Assembly: GCF_002237655.1 (NCBI RefSeq)
Contig: NZ_NOKT01000030.1
Location: 44,679 to 108,678 of the forward strand
Source: Streptomyces sp. XY006
GTDB lineage: Bacteria > Actinomycetota > Actinomycetes > Streptomycetales > Streptomycetaceae
DNA length: 64,000 nucleotides
Direction of reading: 5' to 3'
Position 1 is the stretch's first letter; the number at the start of each line of letters is the position of its first letter. Below are positions 1 to 8,329 of this stretch, piece by piece. The position numbers were made by a program, and so were the translations under genes. The notes under the pieces are model-generated. The model was not told the origin of the DNA, ran no database searches, and saw only the letters and a program-made list of their open reading frames with translations.

Positions 1-1893
1 GACACCTACCACGAGGTGACGCCGCAACTCAGCGTCTCCGGCGACACCTACTCGTACACCTTCACCTCGCCCGTCGACACCGCCCAGGGCCAGGTCGGCT
101 TCCAGCTCGGCGGCAGCGCGGACCCGTGGCGCTTCTGCATGGACGACGTGTCGCTGCTGGGCGGGGTGACGCCGGAGCCGTACGAGCCGGACACCGGGCC
201 GCGCGTGCGCGTCAACCAGGTCGCCTACCTGCCCGCCGGACCGAAGAACGCCACCCTCGTCACCGACGCCACGACGGAACTGCCCTGGCAGCTGAGGAAC
301 TCCGCGGGCACGGTCGTCGCCCGGGGCACGACCGTGCCCCGCGGCGTCGACGCCTCCTCCGGGCAGAACGTGCACTCCGTCGACTTCGGCGCCTACCGCA
401 AGAAGGGCTCCGGCTTCACGCTCGTCGCCGACGGCGAGACCAGCCGCCCCTTCGACATCGGCGCGAGCGCCTACGAGCGGCTGCGGCTGGACTCGGCGAA
501 GTACTACTACACGCAGCGCAGCGGCATCGCGATACGCGACGACCTGCGGCCCGGCTACGGACGCCCGGCCGGTCACGTCGGCGTGGCACCCAACCAGGGC
601 GACACGGCCGTGCCCTGCCAGCCCGGCGTCTGCGACTACACCCTCGACGTCAGCGGCGGCTGGTACGACGCCGGTGACCACGGCAAGTACGTCGTCAACG
701 GCGGCATCTCCACCTGGGAACTGCTCAGCACCTACGAACGCGCCCTGCACGCCCGCACCGGCGACGCCGGCGCGCTCGGCGACGGCAGCCTCGCCATCCC
801 CGAGAGCGGCAACAAGGTGCCCGACCTCCTCGACGAGGCCCGCTGGGAACTGGAGTTCCTGCTGAGGATGCAGGTGCCCGACGGGAAGCCGCTGGCCGGC
901 ATGGCCCACCACAAGATGCACGACGAGCAGTGGACCGGCCTGCCGCTGATGCCCCACGACGATCCGCAGAAGCGTGAGCTGCACCCGCCGTCCACGGCCG
1001 CGACCCTCAACCTGGCCGCCACGGCCGCGCAGGCGGCCCGGCTGTACCGGCCCCACGACAAGGAGTTCGCCGGCCGGGCGCTGGCCGCCGCGCGCAAGGC
1101 CTGGGCGGCGGCCCTCGCCCACCCCGGCCGTCTCGCCTCCGAGAGCGACGGCATCGGCGGCGGCGCCTACGCCGACAGCGACGTGTCCGACGACTTCTAC
1201 TGGGCGGCGGCCGAGCTGTATCTCTCCACGGGGGAGCGGCAGTTCGAGGACCATCTGCTGAAGTCCCCGGTCCACACGGCCGACCTCTTCAAGCCCATCG
1301 GCTTCGACTGGGCCCGCACCGGCGCGGCCGGCCGCCTCGACCTGGCCACGGTGCCCAGCAGGCTGCCCGGCCGGGACAAGGTGCGCCAGTCCGTGATCAA
1401 GGGCGCCGACCGGTACCTGGCCACCCTGAAGGCACACCCCTACGGCATGCCGTACGCCCCCGAGGGGGACAAGTACGACTGGGGCTCCAGCCACCAGATC
1501 CTCAACAACGCCGTCGTCCTCGCCACCGCGTACGACCTCACCGGCGCCTCGAAGTACCGTGACGGCGCGCTGCAGAGCATGGACTACATCCTGGGCCGCA
1601 ACGCGCTCAACATCTCCTACGTCACCGGCTACGGAGAGGTCAGCGCCCAGAACCAGCACAGTCGCTGGTACGCCCGCCAGCTCGACCCGAACCAGCCCAA
1701 CCCGCCGCGGGGGACCCTCGCGGGCGGGCCGAACTCGAGCATCCAGGACCCCTACGCCCAGAGCAAGCTGCAGGGCTGCGTCGGCCAGTTCTGCTACATC
1801 GACGACATCCAGTCCTGGTCGACCAACGAGCACACGATCAACTGGAACGCCGCCCTGACCCGCATGGCCTCCTTCGTGGCCGACCAGGGCTAG
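1..1893 (+). CDS. Secreted GH9 endoglucanase (cellulase), 5' end outside window
   Basis: Inverting cellulase that hydrolyses beta-1,4-glucan outside the cell. The reading frame is open from base 1, so the signal peptide and most of a CBM4/9-type carbohydrate-binding module are missing; the module's end is visible as CMDDVSLLGG. An Ig-like CelD_N domain (PRVRVNQVAYLP onward) and the GH9 (alpha/alpha)6 barrel follow. Catalytic signatures are present: GGWYDAGDHGKY with the nucleophile-side aspartates near bases 667-678, and STNEHTINWN with the proton-donor Glu at 1828-1830. A strong hairpin follows the stop. The family is certain; exact substrate preference is not. Confidence 0.93.
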   Translation, partial: DTYHEVTPQLSVSGDTYSYTFTSPVDTAQGQVGFQLGGSADPWRFCMDDVSLLGGVTPEPYEPDTGPRVRVNQVAYLPAGPKNATLVTDATTELPWQLRNSAGTVVARGTTVPRGVDASSGQNVHSVDFGAYRKKGSGFTLVADGETSRPFDIGASAYERLRLDSAKYYYTQRSGIAIRDDLRPGYGRPAGHVGVAPNQGDTAVPCQPGVCDYTLDVSGGWYDAGDHGKYVVNGGISTWELLSTYERALHARTGDAGALGDGSLAIPESGNKVPDLLDEARWELEFLLRMQVPDGKPLAGMAHHKMHDEQWTGLPLMPHDDPQKRELHPPSTAATLNLAATAAQAARLYRPHDKEFAGRALAAARKAWAAALAHPGRLASESDGIGGGAYADSDVSDDFYWAAAELYLSTGERQFEDHLLKSPVHTADLFKPIGFDWARTGAAGRLDLATVPSRLPGRDKVRQSVIKGADRYLATLKAHPYGMPYAPEGDKYDWGSSHQILNNAVVLATAYDLTGASKYRDGALQSMDYILGRNALNISYVTGYGEVSAQNQHSRWYARQLDPNQPNPPRGTLAGGPNSSIQDPYAQSKLQGCVGQFCYIDDIQSWSTNEHTINWNAALTRMASFVADQG

Positions 1894-1908
1894 CCCCGCA
1901 CCACCGCC

Positions 1909-1948
1909 GGTACCGGGGGCGTCCGCACGACAGGACGCCCCCGGTACC
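1909..1948 (+). terminator. Hairpin terminator after the GH9 gene
   Basis: A perfect 16-bp stem (1909-1924 GGTACCGGGGGCGTCC pairs with 1933-1948) with an 8-base loop begins 15 bases after the cellulase stop codon. There is no U tract, which is usual in Streptomyces. It separates the cellulase from the hydrolase that starts 19 bases later. Confidence 0.8.
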
Positions 1949-1954
1949 CGCGCG

Positions 1955-1960
1955 TAGCCT
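1955..1960 (+). promoter_or_regulatory. Candidate -10 element of a leaderless transcript
   Basis: TAGCCT lies 6 bases before the ATG at 1967, and no Shine-Dalgarno sequence is visible. That spacing would place the transcript start on or next to the start codon. It is inferred from spacing only; no convincing -35 was identified. Confidence 0.35.
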
Positions 1961-1966
1961 GGTGCC

Positions 1967-2758
1967 ATGCACGCCGTGCGGGTCGACGGCATCGAGGTCG
2001 TGTACGACCGGGTGGGCCAGGGCCCGCCCCTCGTGCTCGCGCACGGCGTCACGACCGACGCCCGCCTCTTCGGCGGACAGCTGCGGGACCTGGCCGACGA
2101 GTTCACCGTCGTCGCCTGGGACGAACCGGGCGCCGGCCGCTCCTCCGACGTACCGCCCGGCTTCGCCCTGGCCGACTACGCCCGCTGCCTGGCGGCGGTC
2201 GTGGAGGACGTGGGCCTGGGCCCCGCCCACGTGCTCGGCCTGTCCTGGGGCGGGACCGTGGTGCTGGAGCTGTACCGGCTCCATCCCGGACTGGTGCGGA
2301 CGCTGCTCCTGGTCGACACCTACGCCGGCTGGAAGGGGTCCCTGCCCGCGGCGGAGGTGCGGGCCCGGGTCGAGGGGGCCGAGCGGATGCTCGCCGTCCC
2401 GCCGGCGGAGTTCGCGCCGACCATGCCCGGCCTGTTCGCCGGGGCGCCACCCGCCGACGCCGTACGCCTGCTCTCGGTGATGTCCGCCGACACGCGGCCC
2501 GGCAGCCTGCGCGCCGAACTCACGGTGATGGCCGAGGCGGACCTCAGCGACCTGCTGCCCGGGATCGCGGTGCCGACGCTGCTGCTGTGGGGCGAACTCG
2601 ACCGCCGCTCCCCGGTGGACCCCGTCGCCCGCTCCTTCCTCGCAGCGATCCCCGAGGCCACGCTGGTCGTGCTGCCCGGCGTCGGACACCTCAGCAACGT
2701 CGAGGCCCCCGAGCCGTTCAACCGGACCGTCCGGGAGTTCTGCCGCGCCCACTCCTGA
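1967..2758 (+). CDS. Alpha/beta hydrolase (alpha/beta fold, lipase/esterase-like)
   Basis: A 263-aa cytoplasmic alpha/beta hydrolase. The oxyanion-loop HG is in LVLAHGVTTDARLF near residue 25, the nucleophile elbow is GLSWGG near residue 90, the acid is probably the Asp in LLLWGELDRRSPVD near residue 210, and the His is in GVGHLSNVEAP near residue 245. The full length and triad suggest an active enzyme, but the substrate cannot be read. It sits between the cellulase terminator and the convergent sigma-factor gene. A -10-like TAGCCT just before ATG suggests a leaderless mRNA. Confidence 0.85.
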   Translation: MHAVRVDGIEVVYDRVGQGPPLVLAHGVTTDARLFGGQLRDLADEFTVVAWDEPGAGRSSDVPPGFALADYARCLAAVVEDVGLGPAHVLGLSWGGTVVLELYRLHPGLVRTLLLVDTYAGWKGSLPAAEVRARVEGAERMLAVPPAEFAPTMPGLFAGAPPADAVRLLSVMSADTRPGSLRAELTVMAEADLSDLLPGIAVPTLLLWGELDRRSPVDPVARSFLAAIPEATLVVLPGVGHLSNVEAPEPFNRTVREFCRAHS

Positions 2759-2803
2759 CGACGAGCTCCCCGGGCCGTCCCTGCCCGGCCGGCGGTCCCG
2801 CGC

Positions 2804-3736
2804 TCACGCCGCCTCCCGGGGCAGGTGGGCCAGCTTGTCCGGGTTGGCCACGACGTAGATGCCGCGCACCCGGTCGCCCTCCGGGGTGAGGTCCAGGACC
2901 AGGACGGCGAAGGGCGCGTCGCCGTCGAACAGCACCGCCGCGTCGTCGCCGTTGACGCGCCGGTAGCGCCACACGGGACGGTCCGGGCCGCCCCGGCCGG
3001 AGGTGAGCAGCCGGGTCACCTTGTCCCGGCCGTGCACCGGGCGCAGACCCGCCCGCCGGCGCTTGCCGCCGGCGTCGGTCCACGCCGTGACGTCCGGCGC
3101 GAGGACCTCCATCAGCTCGGCGATGTCCCCGCCGAGCGCCGCCCGCACGAACCGCTCGGTCGCCTCCCGGCGCACCCGCGGATGCGCCTGGTAGCGCGGC
3201 CGGCGCGCGTGCACGTGCTCGCGGGCCCGGTGCGCCAGCTGCCGCACGGCGGCGGGGGAGCGGTCGATGATCCCGGCGATCTCGGCGTGCGGGTATCCGA
3301 ACACCTCGCCCAGCACGAACACCGCCCGCTCCAGCGGTGTCAGCGACTCCAGGACCACCAGCATCGCCAGCGACACCGCCTCGCCGCGCAGGGCCGGGCC
3401 GTCGGCCGTGCCGGCGTCCTCGTCGGCGACCAGCGGCTCGGGCAGCCACGGGCCGACGTACGTCTCCCGCCGCCGGCTGACCGCGGCCCGGCGGCGCAGC
3501 GCGTGGTTGACCGCCACCCGGACGAGATAGGCGCGGGGGTTGTCGACAGCGGACAGGTCGGCGCCGCCGCCGCGGGACGTCCAGGACAGCCACGTCTCCT
3601 GCAGGACGTCCTCGGTGTCGGCGACACTGCCGAGCATGTTGTAGACGACGCCGAACAGCAGCTCGCGATGGTCGACGAACACCCCGGTCGCCTCGTCGAG
3701 CGGGGCGTCGGTGCCCGGTGCGGAGATATCGGTCAT
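2804..3736 (-). CDS. sigJ: ECF41/SigJ-family RNA polymerase sigma factor
   Basis: Extracytoplasmic-function sigma factor of the ECF41 type: sigma regions 2 and 4 fused to a C-terminal SnoaL-like domain that regulates activity in cis. The ATG at 3736 is chosen over the upstream in-frame starts because GGGAGGG precedes it. It gives 310 aa. Region 2 (HRELLFGVVYNMLG, DTEDVLQETWLSW) and region 4 (SLTPLERAVFVLGEVFGYPHAEIA) are clear. The ECF41 hallmarks WLPEP, a DGGGR-like DAGGKRRAG and NPDKL near the C terminus are all present. ECF41 genes usually adjoin a carboxymuconolactone decarboxylase, oxidoreductase or epimerase partner; none is next to this one. A perfect TGTCACA lies upstream, suggesting autoregulation. 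Confidence 0.92.
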   Translation of the reverse strand: MTDISAPGTDAPLDEATGVFVDHRELLFGVVYNMLGSVADTEDVLQETWLSWTSRGGGADLSAVDNPRAYLVRVAVNHALRRRAAVSRRRETYVGPWLPEPLVADEDAGTADGPALRGEAVSLAMLVVLESLTPLERAVFVLGEVFGYPHAEIAGIIDRSPAAVRQLAHRAREHVHARRPRYQAHPRVRREATERFVRAALGGDIAELMEVLAPDVTAWTDAGGKRRRAGLRPVHGRDKVTRLLTSGRGGPDRPVWRYRRVNGDDAAVLFDGDAPFAVLVLDLTPEGDRVRGIYVVANPDKLAHLPREAA

Positions 3737-3789
3737 GCCTGGCCCTCCCGTGGACGCGCTCACCACTATGAGCCGGACAGGGCCCCGGA

Positions 3790-3817
3790 ATGTGACATCG
3801 CACCGCCCGGATGTGAC
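3790..3817 (-). promoter_or_regulatory. ECF41-type TGTCACA promoter element and repeat upstream of sigJ
   Basis: On the minus strand TGTCACA occupies 3797-3791, matching the -35 motif described for ECF41 promoters. A second GTCACAT copy begins 21 bp further from the gene (3817-3811). A canonical CGTC -10 at 16-bp spacing is not obvious: the bases there read GGCT. The assignment rests mainly on the -35 half. Confidence 0.5.
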
Positions 3818-3881
3818 CCACCTCTCAGCCACGAGGCGGGCGGGACCCCTCGGTGGTACCTCCCCGTACCTGCCGTGACCT

Positions 3882-3906
3882 GGGGGTATTTACTGGTCAG
3901 TACCCC
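3882..3906 (+). promoter_or_regulatory. Palindromic operator upstream of the antitoxin gene
   Basis: Nested inverted repeats lie 19 bases upstream of the antitoxin ATG: TACTG/CAGTA at 3891-3902 inside GGGGTA (3883-3888) and TACCCC (3901-3906). Toxin-antitoxin operons are usually repressed by the antitoxin or the complex at such a palindrome. The function is inferred from position and symmetry. Confidence 0.55.
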
Positions 3907-3924
3907 GGGCGCTACCGTGAAGGC

Positions 3925-4170
3925 ATGCCAGCTCTCAACGTCGAGTTCAGCGACCGCGAACTTGAGGACCTGCGGCAGATCGCCAAGGAGCGCGGTACGT
4001 CCATGAAGGCGCTCGTGCGGGAGGCGGCCGCCGCCGACATAGCCCGCCACCGGGCGCTGCAGGAGGGCGCGGAGGCCTTCCGGCGGTTCTTCGCGACCCA
4101 CGCCGACGAGTTCGCCGCCGCCTTCCCCGACGACGAACCGCCCACCAAGGGCGAGGGGCGGGCCGCCTGA
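3925..4170 (+). CDS. Antitoxin-like protein of a Fic/Doc-type toxin-antitoxin pair
   Basis: An 81-aa protein starting at ATG 3925, preceded by GAAGG and a palindromic operator. The N-terminal NVEFSDRELEDLRQIAKERG followed by a helix with MKALVREAAA resembles ribbon-helix-helix or other small DNA-binding antitoxins, and the acidic C-terminal tail could contact the toxin. The toxin-like gene starts 3 bases after the stop, the usual antitoxin-first order with translational coupling. The role is inferred from size, order and operator, not from a specific family match. Confidence 0.72.
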   Translation: MPALNVEFSDRELEDLRQIAKERGTSMKALVREAAAADIARHRALQEGAEAFRRFFATHADEFAAAFPDDEPPTKGEGRAA

Positions 4171-4173
4171 CCG

Positions 4174-4551
4174 ATGGCACCCGTCCTCCATATCGACGTG
4201 CCCTGGCTGCTCCAGCGCCACGAAGAGGTCCTGCCGGACCAGCCCACGATCAACGACTTCTCCGCGCTGGTCGCCGCCGTCGCCCGGCACCGCGTCGACC
4301 CGCCGCGCCTCGGCGTGGACTCCGACCCGGCCTGGCGGGCGGCCGCGCTGCTGCACACCCTCGCCGTGCTGAGGCCGCTGCCCTCGGCCAACGCCCGTTT
4401 CGCCTGCGCGACCGCCGTGGCCTACATGTTCGTCAGCGGCGTCGGCATCGACCCGCCCTACGGGGCCCTGGTCGATCTGGCCCGCGATCTGATGTCCGGC
4501 ACGACCGACGTCTACGGTGCTGCCGACCGGCTGCGCGCCTGGCAGATCTGA
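4174..4551 (+). CDS. Fic/Doc-like toxin with degenerate catalytic motif
   Basis: A 125-aa protein with the length and helical layout of Doc toxins, which transfer AMP or phosphate to a target. The segment at residues 67-75, RPLPSANAR, aligns with the Fic motif HPFx(D/E)GNGR and keeps Pro, Asn and the final Arg, but Arg67 stands where the catalytic His should be. It follows the putative antitoxin with a 3-base gap, in one operon. Fic proteins without the His are generally inactive as AMP transferases, so the product may be non-toxic, act differently, or be decaying. Alternative: an unrelated conserved actinobacterial protein. Confidence 0.68.
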   Translation: MAPVLHIDVPWLLQRHEEVLPDQPTINDFSALVAAVARHRVDPPRLGVDSDPAWRAAALLHTLAVLRPLPSANARFACATAVAYMFVSGVGIDPPYGALVDLARDLMSGTTDVYGAADRLRAWQI

Positions 4552-4841
4552 ACGGGATCGAAAGCCGGTGCGACCTGCGCAGAGGTGTTCTGCTTCTGAC
4601 TTTCTGTCAATGGCAGGGATGTGGTCCGTGCGCCTTGTTGGCCGTGTGGGGATTGTGCAAGAGTGCACGCACGTGCGGGGGGAATGACCAAGAGTCGCAC
4701 GGCATTTGTTGACCGGGTCCGATTCGCCGTCGGCGAATTCGTACCCCCCGCGCCGCGCCCAAAAAGGTACGCACCAACCGGGCTCCTTTTTCGGCGGCAG
4801 GACTTCTGTGTGCCACCTGCGCGTGGGAAGGAACCATCTCA
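4552..4841. other. Intergenic region upstream of the lectin-domain membrane protein
   Basis: No gene is supported here. A 7-bp inverted repeat (ATTCGCC at 4722-4728 and GGCGAAT at 4732-4738, 3-base loop) sits about 100 bases before the next start. A TTGACC at 4709-4714 could be a -35, but no convincing -10 follows at 17-18 bp. AAGGAA before GTG 4842 is the ribosome-binding site. Confidence 0.4.
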
Positions 4842-6476
4842 GTGCCCACCCCCCACCCCCCTCGACCTCCGTATCCCCCGCCCGGCGGGGATCCGGGGGA
4901 ATCCGACGAAAATCTCGCCGCCCCCTTGAGAGGCAGCCCGGAGGGCGAGGTCGCCGCCCATTCCGTCGCGCTGCTGATGGCGCGGCACTGGCAGCCGGTG
5001 CACGACTACGCGGCCATCTGCCTCGCCTCCTCGGCCCAGGTCGCCGCGATGGTCACCGGGACCGCCTTTCACCGGACCCTCAACCGCCTCGCGTTCGGCG
5101 AATCGGCCGTCGCGCTGCGCCCGGCCCTGCTGGTGACCGTGCGGGACACGATCCGGGAGTGGTCCGGCGACGATCGAATATCGGCCGTTCTGCCCGCGCT
5201 GCAGAAACCGGCCGGAGGACGCGGGCTGCGTGCGGCCACGTCCGTGACACCCGAAAACCGGGTTCTCACGGAGCGGGCATTCCAGGCGCTTCCCGCCGCC
5301 GCGCGGTGTCTGCTCTGGCATGCCGAGGTCGAGGCCGACGCCATATCCGTCCCGGCCGGACTGCTGGGCATGGACACCGTTCTCGCGTCCGCGGCCCTCG
5401 AACAGGCGCGTGACACATTCCGCGAAGGCGTCGTACGGGCCCATCGCGAACTCGCGCCGACCCAGGACTGCCGGTTCTACAACCGGCTGCTCGACGTCCC
5501 GATCCGCCGGGGCGGCGCCCTCCTGCCGGATGTCCAGGACCACTTGGACCAGTGCCGCTACTGCCGGGACGCGGCCGAGCAACTGAGCCACTTCGAGGGG
5601 CCGCTGGGCCCGCTGCTCGCCGAAGCGGTGCTCGGCTGGGGCGCCCGCCGCTACCTCGACTCCCGTCCGGGCCGGGCCCCGCACGGCACCCGCGGCGGCC
5701 GGGCCGGACGGCGCGGCGGGCGGCGCCGCGTGGGCGGCCACGGGCTGCTCGCCAGGATCCCGCTCCCGGCGCGCGGGGCCGGCGGGGCACGTATCCCGCA
5801 GGCGCTGCGGTCCTCCCGGGGACTGCTCTCGGGCGTCGGCGCAGTGTCGGCCGGGGTGCTGACGGCCGTGCTCATCCTCGGCACGACGTCGTACGACGGC
5901 GGGGAGGCCGACCCGGCCGGATCCAACAGCGCCACCGGAGGCGACAACGCCACCTCCGCGACACCCCCCGGCACGGCCGGACTGCCCACGGCACCGGGCG
6001 TGACGCGGCTGCGCAACACCGGCGCCGGCCTCTGCCTCGACATCCGGGACCTGCCGAAGGAGGGCTCGGGGACGAAGCTGGCACCGTGCTCGACGGTGTG
6101 GACCCAGCAGTGGACGTACGAGAAGGACGGGTCGCTGCGCAGCGTCGCGGATCCCGGGCTGTGCCTGGATTCGCACAAGGACGCGGGCGTCGTGGTCCTC
6201 GGCACCTGCGCCGACGAGGATGCCGAGCGGGGCGACGACGTGCGCTACGACCTCACCGTGCGCGGCGAACTGCTGCCCCGCTGGGACGAGCAGCTCGCCA
6301 TCACCCCGGCCGACGACGACCCGGAAGCCGACATCGTCGTCAAGGTCCGCGACCGCTCCGACGCCCAGCGCTGGCAGGCCGAGCCCGTGCCGACGGCGTC
6401 CGGTTCGCTGTCGATCGAGGAGCAGGAGAGCCCGGCGGCCCGCCAGGTGACCGCCCCGGCCGGCCGCACCGGCTGA
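4842..6476 (+). CDS. Membrane protein with sigma-like, zinc-finger and ricin B lectin regions
   Basis: A 544-aa protein from GTG 4842 with AAGGAA upstream. Residues about 40-110 and 145-205 look like ECF sigma regions 2 and 4 (ALRPALLVTVRDTIREW; LPAAARCLLWHAEVEADAIS). A HxxxCxxC zinc-finger as in anti-sigma factors follows (His234, Cys238, Cys241). An Arg/Gly-rich linker leads to a single membrane helix at about 327-349 and an outside region ending in a ricin-type beta-trefoil (about 385-515, LCLDIRD, QQWTYEKDGSLRS, LCLDS). The architecture suggests a carbohydrate-sensing transmembrane regulator; the sigma-like part is my reading and could be a degenerate, non-functional relic. Confidence 0.72.
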   Translation: MPTPHPPRPPYPPPGGDPGESDENLAAPLRGSPEGEVAAHSVALLMARHWQPVHDYAAICLASSAQVAAMVTGTAFHRTLNRLAFGESAVALRPALLVTVRDTIREWSGDDRISAVLPALQKPAGGRGLRAATSVTPENRVLTERAFQALPAAARCLLWHAEVEADAISVPAGLLGMDTVLASAALEQARDTFREGVVRAHRELAPTQDCRFYNRLLDVPIRRGGALLPDVQDHLDQCRYCRDAAEQLSHFEGPLGPLLAEAVLGWGARRYLDSRPGRAPHGTRGGRAGRRGGRRRVGGHGLLARIPLPARGAGGARIPQALRSSRGLLSGVGAVSAGVLTAVLILGTTSYDGGEADPAGSNSATGGDNATSATPPGTAGLPTAPGVTRLRNTGAGLCLDIRDLPKEGSGTKLAPCSTVWTQQWTYEKDGSLRSVADPGLCLDSHKDAGVVVLGTCADEDAERGDDVRYDLTVRGELLPRWDEQLAITPADDDPEADIVVKVRDRSDAQRWQAEPVPTASGSLSIEEQESPAARQVTAPAGRTG

Positions 6477-6493
6477 GCCGGGGCCCTCGGGCC

Positions 6494-6533
6494 GGACGGG
6501 GCCGCGCGGGACTCGGGCCGCGCGGCCCCGTCC
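6494..6533. terminator. Bidirectional hairpin terminator
   Basis: A perfect 16-bp stem (6494-6509 GGACGGGGCCGCGCGG pairs with 6518-6533) with an 8-base loop lies between two convergent genes, the lectin-domain protein and the FMN oxidase. Confidence 0.8.
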
Positions 6534-6537
6534 GCCG

Positions 6538-7707
6538 TCAGGCCGGGGCCTCGACGAGGTCGCCCGGCCCGATCGTGCCCGGCGTGGCGTGGCCCGACAG
6601 GGCGAGGGTCAGGTCCAGTTCGGCCAGCAGACAGCGGATGACGTGCTCGACGCCCGCCTGCCCGTCGAGGCCGAGGCCGTAGACGTACGGGCGGCCCAGC
6701 AGGACGGCGCGCGCGCCCAGCGCGAGAGCCTTGAAGACGTCGTCGCCGGTGCGCACACCGCTGTCGAAGAGGACGGTGAGCCGGTCGCCGACGGCCTCCA
6801 CCACGCGCGGCAGCGCGTCCGCCGCCGCGACGGATCCGGCCACCTGCCGCCCGCCGTGGTTGGAGACGACCACGCCGTCCATGCCCGCGTCCGCCGCGAG
6901 CCGGGCGTCGTCCGGATGCAAAACGCCCTTGAGGACGATCGGCCCGTCCCAGTTCTCCCGCAGGAACGCCAGGTCCGGCCAGGTCTTGGCCGGGTCGGAG
7001 AACAGGCCGACGAAACGCATCACGGCCGCGTCGGGATCCTCGTGCACCGGCTTGGCCAGGCCTGCCTGGAAGGCCGGGTCGGAGAAGTAGTTCGCCGTGC
7101 CGACGCCGCGCAGGAACGGCAGGTAGGCCTGGTCCAGATCGCGGGGCCGCCAGGACAGCAGCGGCGTGTCCAGGGTGACGACGAGCACGCCGAACCCGGC
7201 CGCCTTCGCCCGGTCCAGGAAGCTGCGCGCCACCTCCGGGTCCTTCGGCCAGTACAGCTGGAACCACCGCTCGGCGTCGCCCATCGCCTCGGCGACCTGC
7301 TCCATGGGGGTACTGGACGCCGAGGACAGGATGTACGGCACGCCCTGCGCGGCGGCGGCCCGGGCCGCCGCCGGCTCGGCGTCCGGGTGCATGATCGACA
7401 GCACGCCCACGGGGGCCAGCGCCAGCGGCGCCGGCAGGGCACGGCCCAGCACCTCGACCGACAGGTCCCGTTCGTGCACGTCCCGCAGCATGCGCGGCAC
7501 GATCCGGCGCCGCTCCAGGGCGGCCCGGTTGGCCCGGGCGGTACTGCCGTCGCCCGCGCTGCCCGCCACGTAGCCGACCGGCCCGGGCCCGAGCCGCTGC
7601 TCGGTCAGCTCCTCCAGCCGGGTCAGATCGGTGGGCAGCCGCGGTACGGCACCCGTCATCCCGTTCAGATAGATCTCGTACTGGAAGTCCGCCCAGTGCT
7701 TGCCCAC
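6538..7707 (-). CDS. FMN-dependent alpha-hydroxy-acid oxidase (lactate 2-monooxygenase-like)
   Basis: A 389-aa TIM-barrel flavoprotein oxidising L-2-hydroxy acids such as lactate. Start is GTG 7707. Family signatures in order: the APVG flavin loop (ALAPVGVLSIMHPD), QLYWPKDPEV, GVLVVTLDTP, PIVLKGVLHPDDA with the FMN-binding Lys, VSNHGGRQ with catalytic His and substrate-binding Arg, and DSGVRTGDDV with LGRPYVYG for FMN phosphate. All key residues look intact. The absence of a clear membrane segment fits a cytosolic oxidase or monooxygenase rather than a respiratory dehydrogenase. It converges on the lectin-domain gene across a terminator. Confidence 0.9.
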   Translation of the reverse strand: MGKHWADFQYEIYLNGMTGAVPRLPTDLTRLEELTEQRLGPGPVGYVAGSAGDGSTARANRAALERRRIVPRMLRDVHERDLSVEVLGRALPAPLALAPVGVLSIMHPDAEPAAARAAAAQGVPYILSSASSTPMEQVAEAMGDAERWFQLYWPKDPEVARSFLDRAKAAGFGVLVVTLDTPLLSWRPRDLDQAYLPFLRGVGTANYFSDPAFQAGLAKPVHEDPDAAVMRFVGLFSDPAKTWPDLAFLRENWDGPIVLKGVLHPDDARLAADAGMDGVVVSNHGGRQVAGSVAAADALPRVVEAVGDRLTVLFDSGVRTGDDVFKALALGARAVLLGRPYVYGLGLDGQAGVEHVIRCLLAELDLTLALSGHATPGTIGPGDLVEAPA

Positions 7708-7788
7708 CGACGTACCCGCCTCTCGTCGTCTCCTCGTCGAGACCGTGCCGTACGGGCGACGATACCGAGCGGTATGGCCGGCCTCCGA

Positions 7789-8329
7789 TCAAGGGCCTTC
7801 GGCCGCCGCGCGCAGAACGCGGGCCAGTTCGCGCGGCTGCGAGAACATCGGCCAGTGACCGGTGTCCAGCTCGACCCGTTCCCAGCGCTCGCTCCGGAGC
7901 AGGCCCGCCACCGCCGGCATCGGCTCCTCCCCGTCGAGCAGGCACTTCACATAGGTCGCCGAGGGAGCCGGAGAGCACGGCCGGTTCCGTGAGCGTGACC
8001 CCCGGGTGCGGCGTCGAGCCCCCGAGGAACCGGGCGATCTGCTCGTCCGTCAGCCCCTGCCCGGCACAGTCCCGCGGGCCGGGCGGCGGCCAGGAACCGC
8101 CGTGGTCGTCGAGCGCCCGCCGCACCTGCTCGCTGGGCCAGCCGGACAGGAACGACTCGCCGTGCACCGGCACGTTCGCGTCGACGAACACCACGCGCCG
8201 CAGCCGCTCGCCGATCCGCTCGGCGGCCTGCCCGACGGGGACGCCCGCGTAGCTGTGCCCCACCAGGACGACATCGCGCAGGCCGAGGCGCCCCACCTCG
8301 TCGACGACGTCCCGCACCACATCACTCAT
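7789..8329 (-). pseudogene. Broken alpha/beta hydrolase, N-truncated and frameshifted
   Basis: Starts at ATG 8329 inside the permease stop (ATGA overlap) and reads straight into helix B and the nucleophile elbow (VVLVGHSYAG), so the first beta strands and the oxyanion HG motif that family members carry are absent. The frame holds to GVTLTEPAVLSGS near base 7975, then homology continues in another frame: YVKCLLDGEEP, then TGHWPMFSQPREL with the catalytic His, ending at TGA 7789-7791. A small indel near 7950-7975 explains this. It is either a real decayed gene or, for the frameshift only, a sequencing error. Confidence 0.75.
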
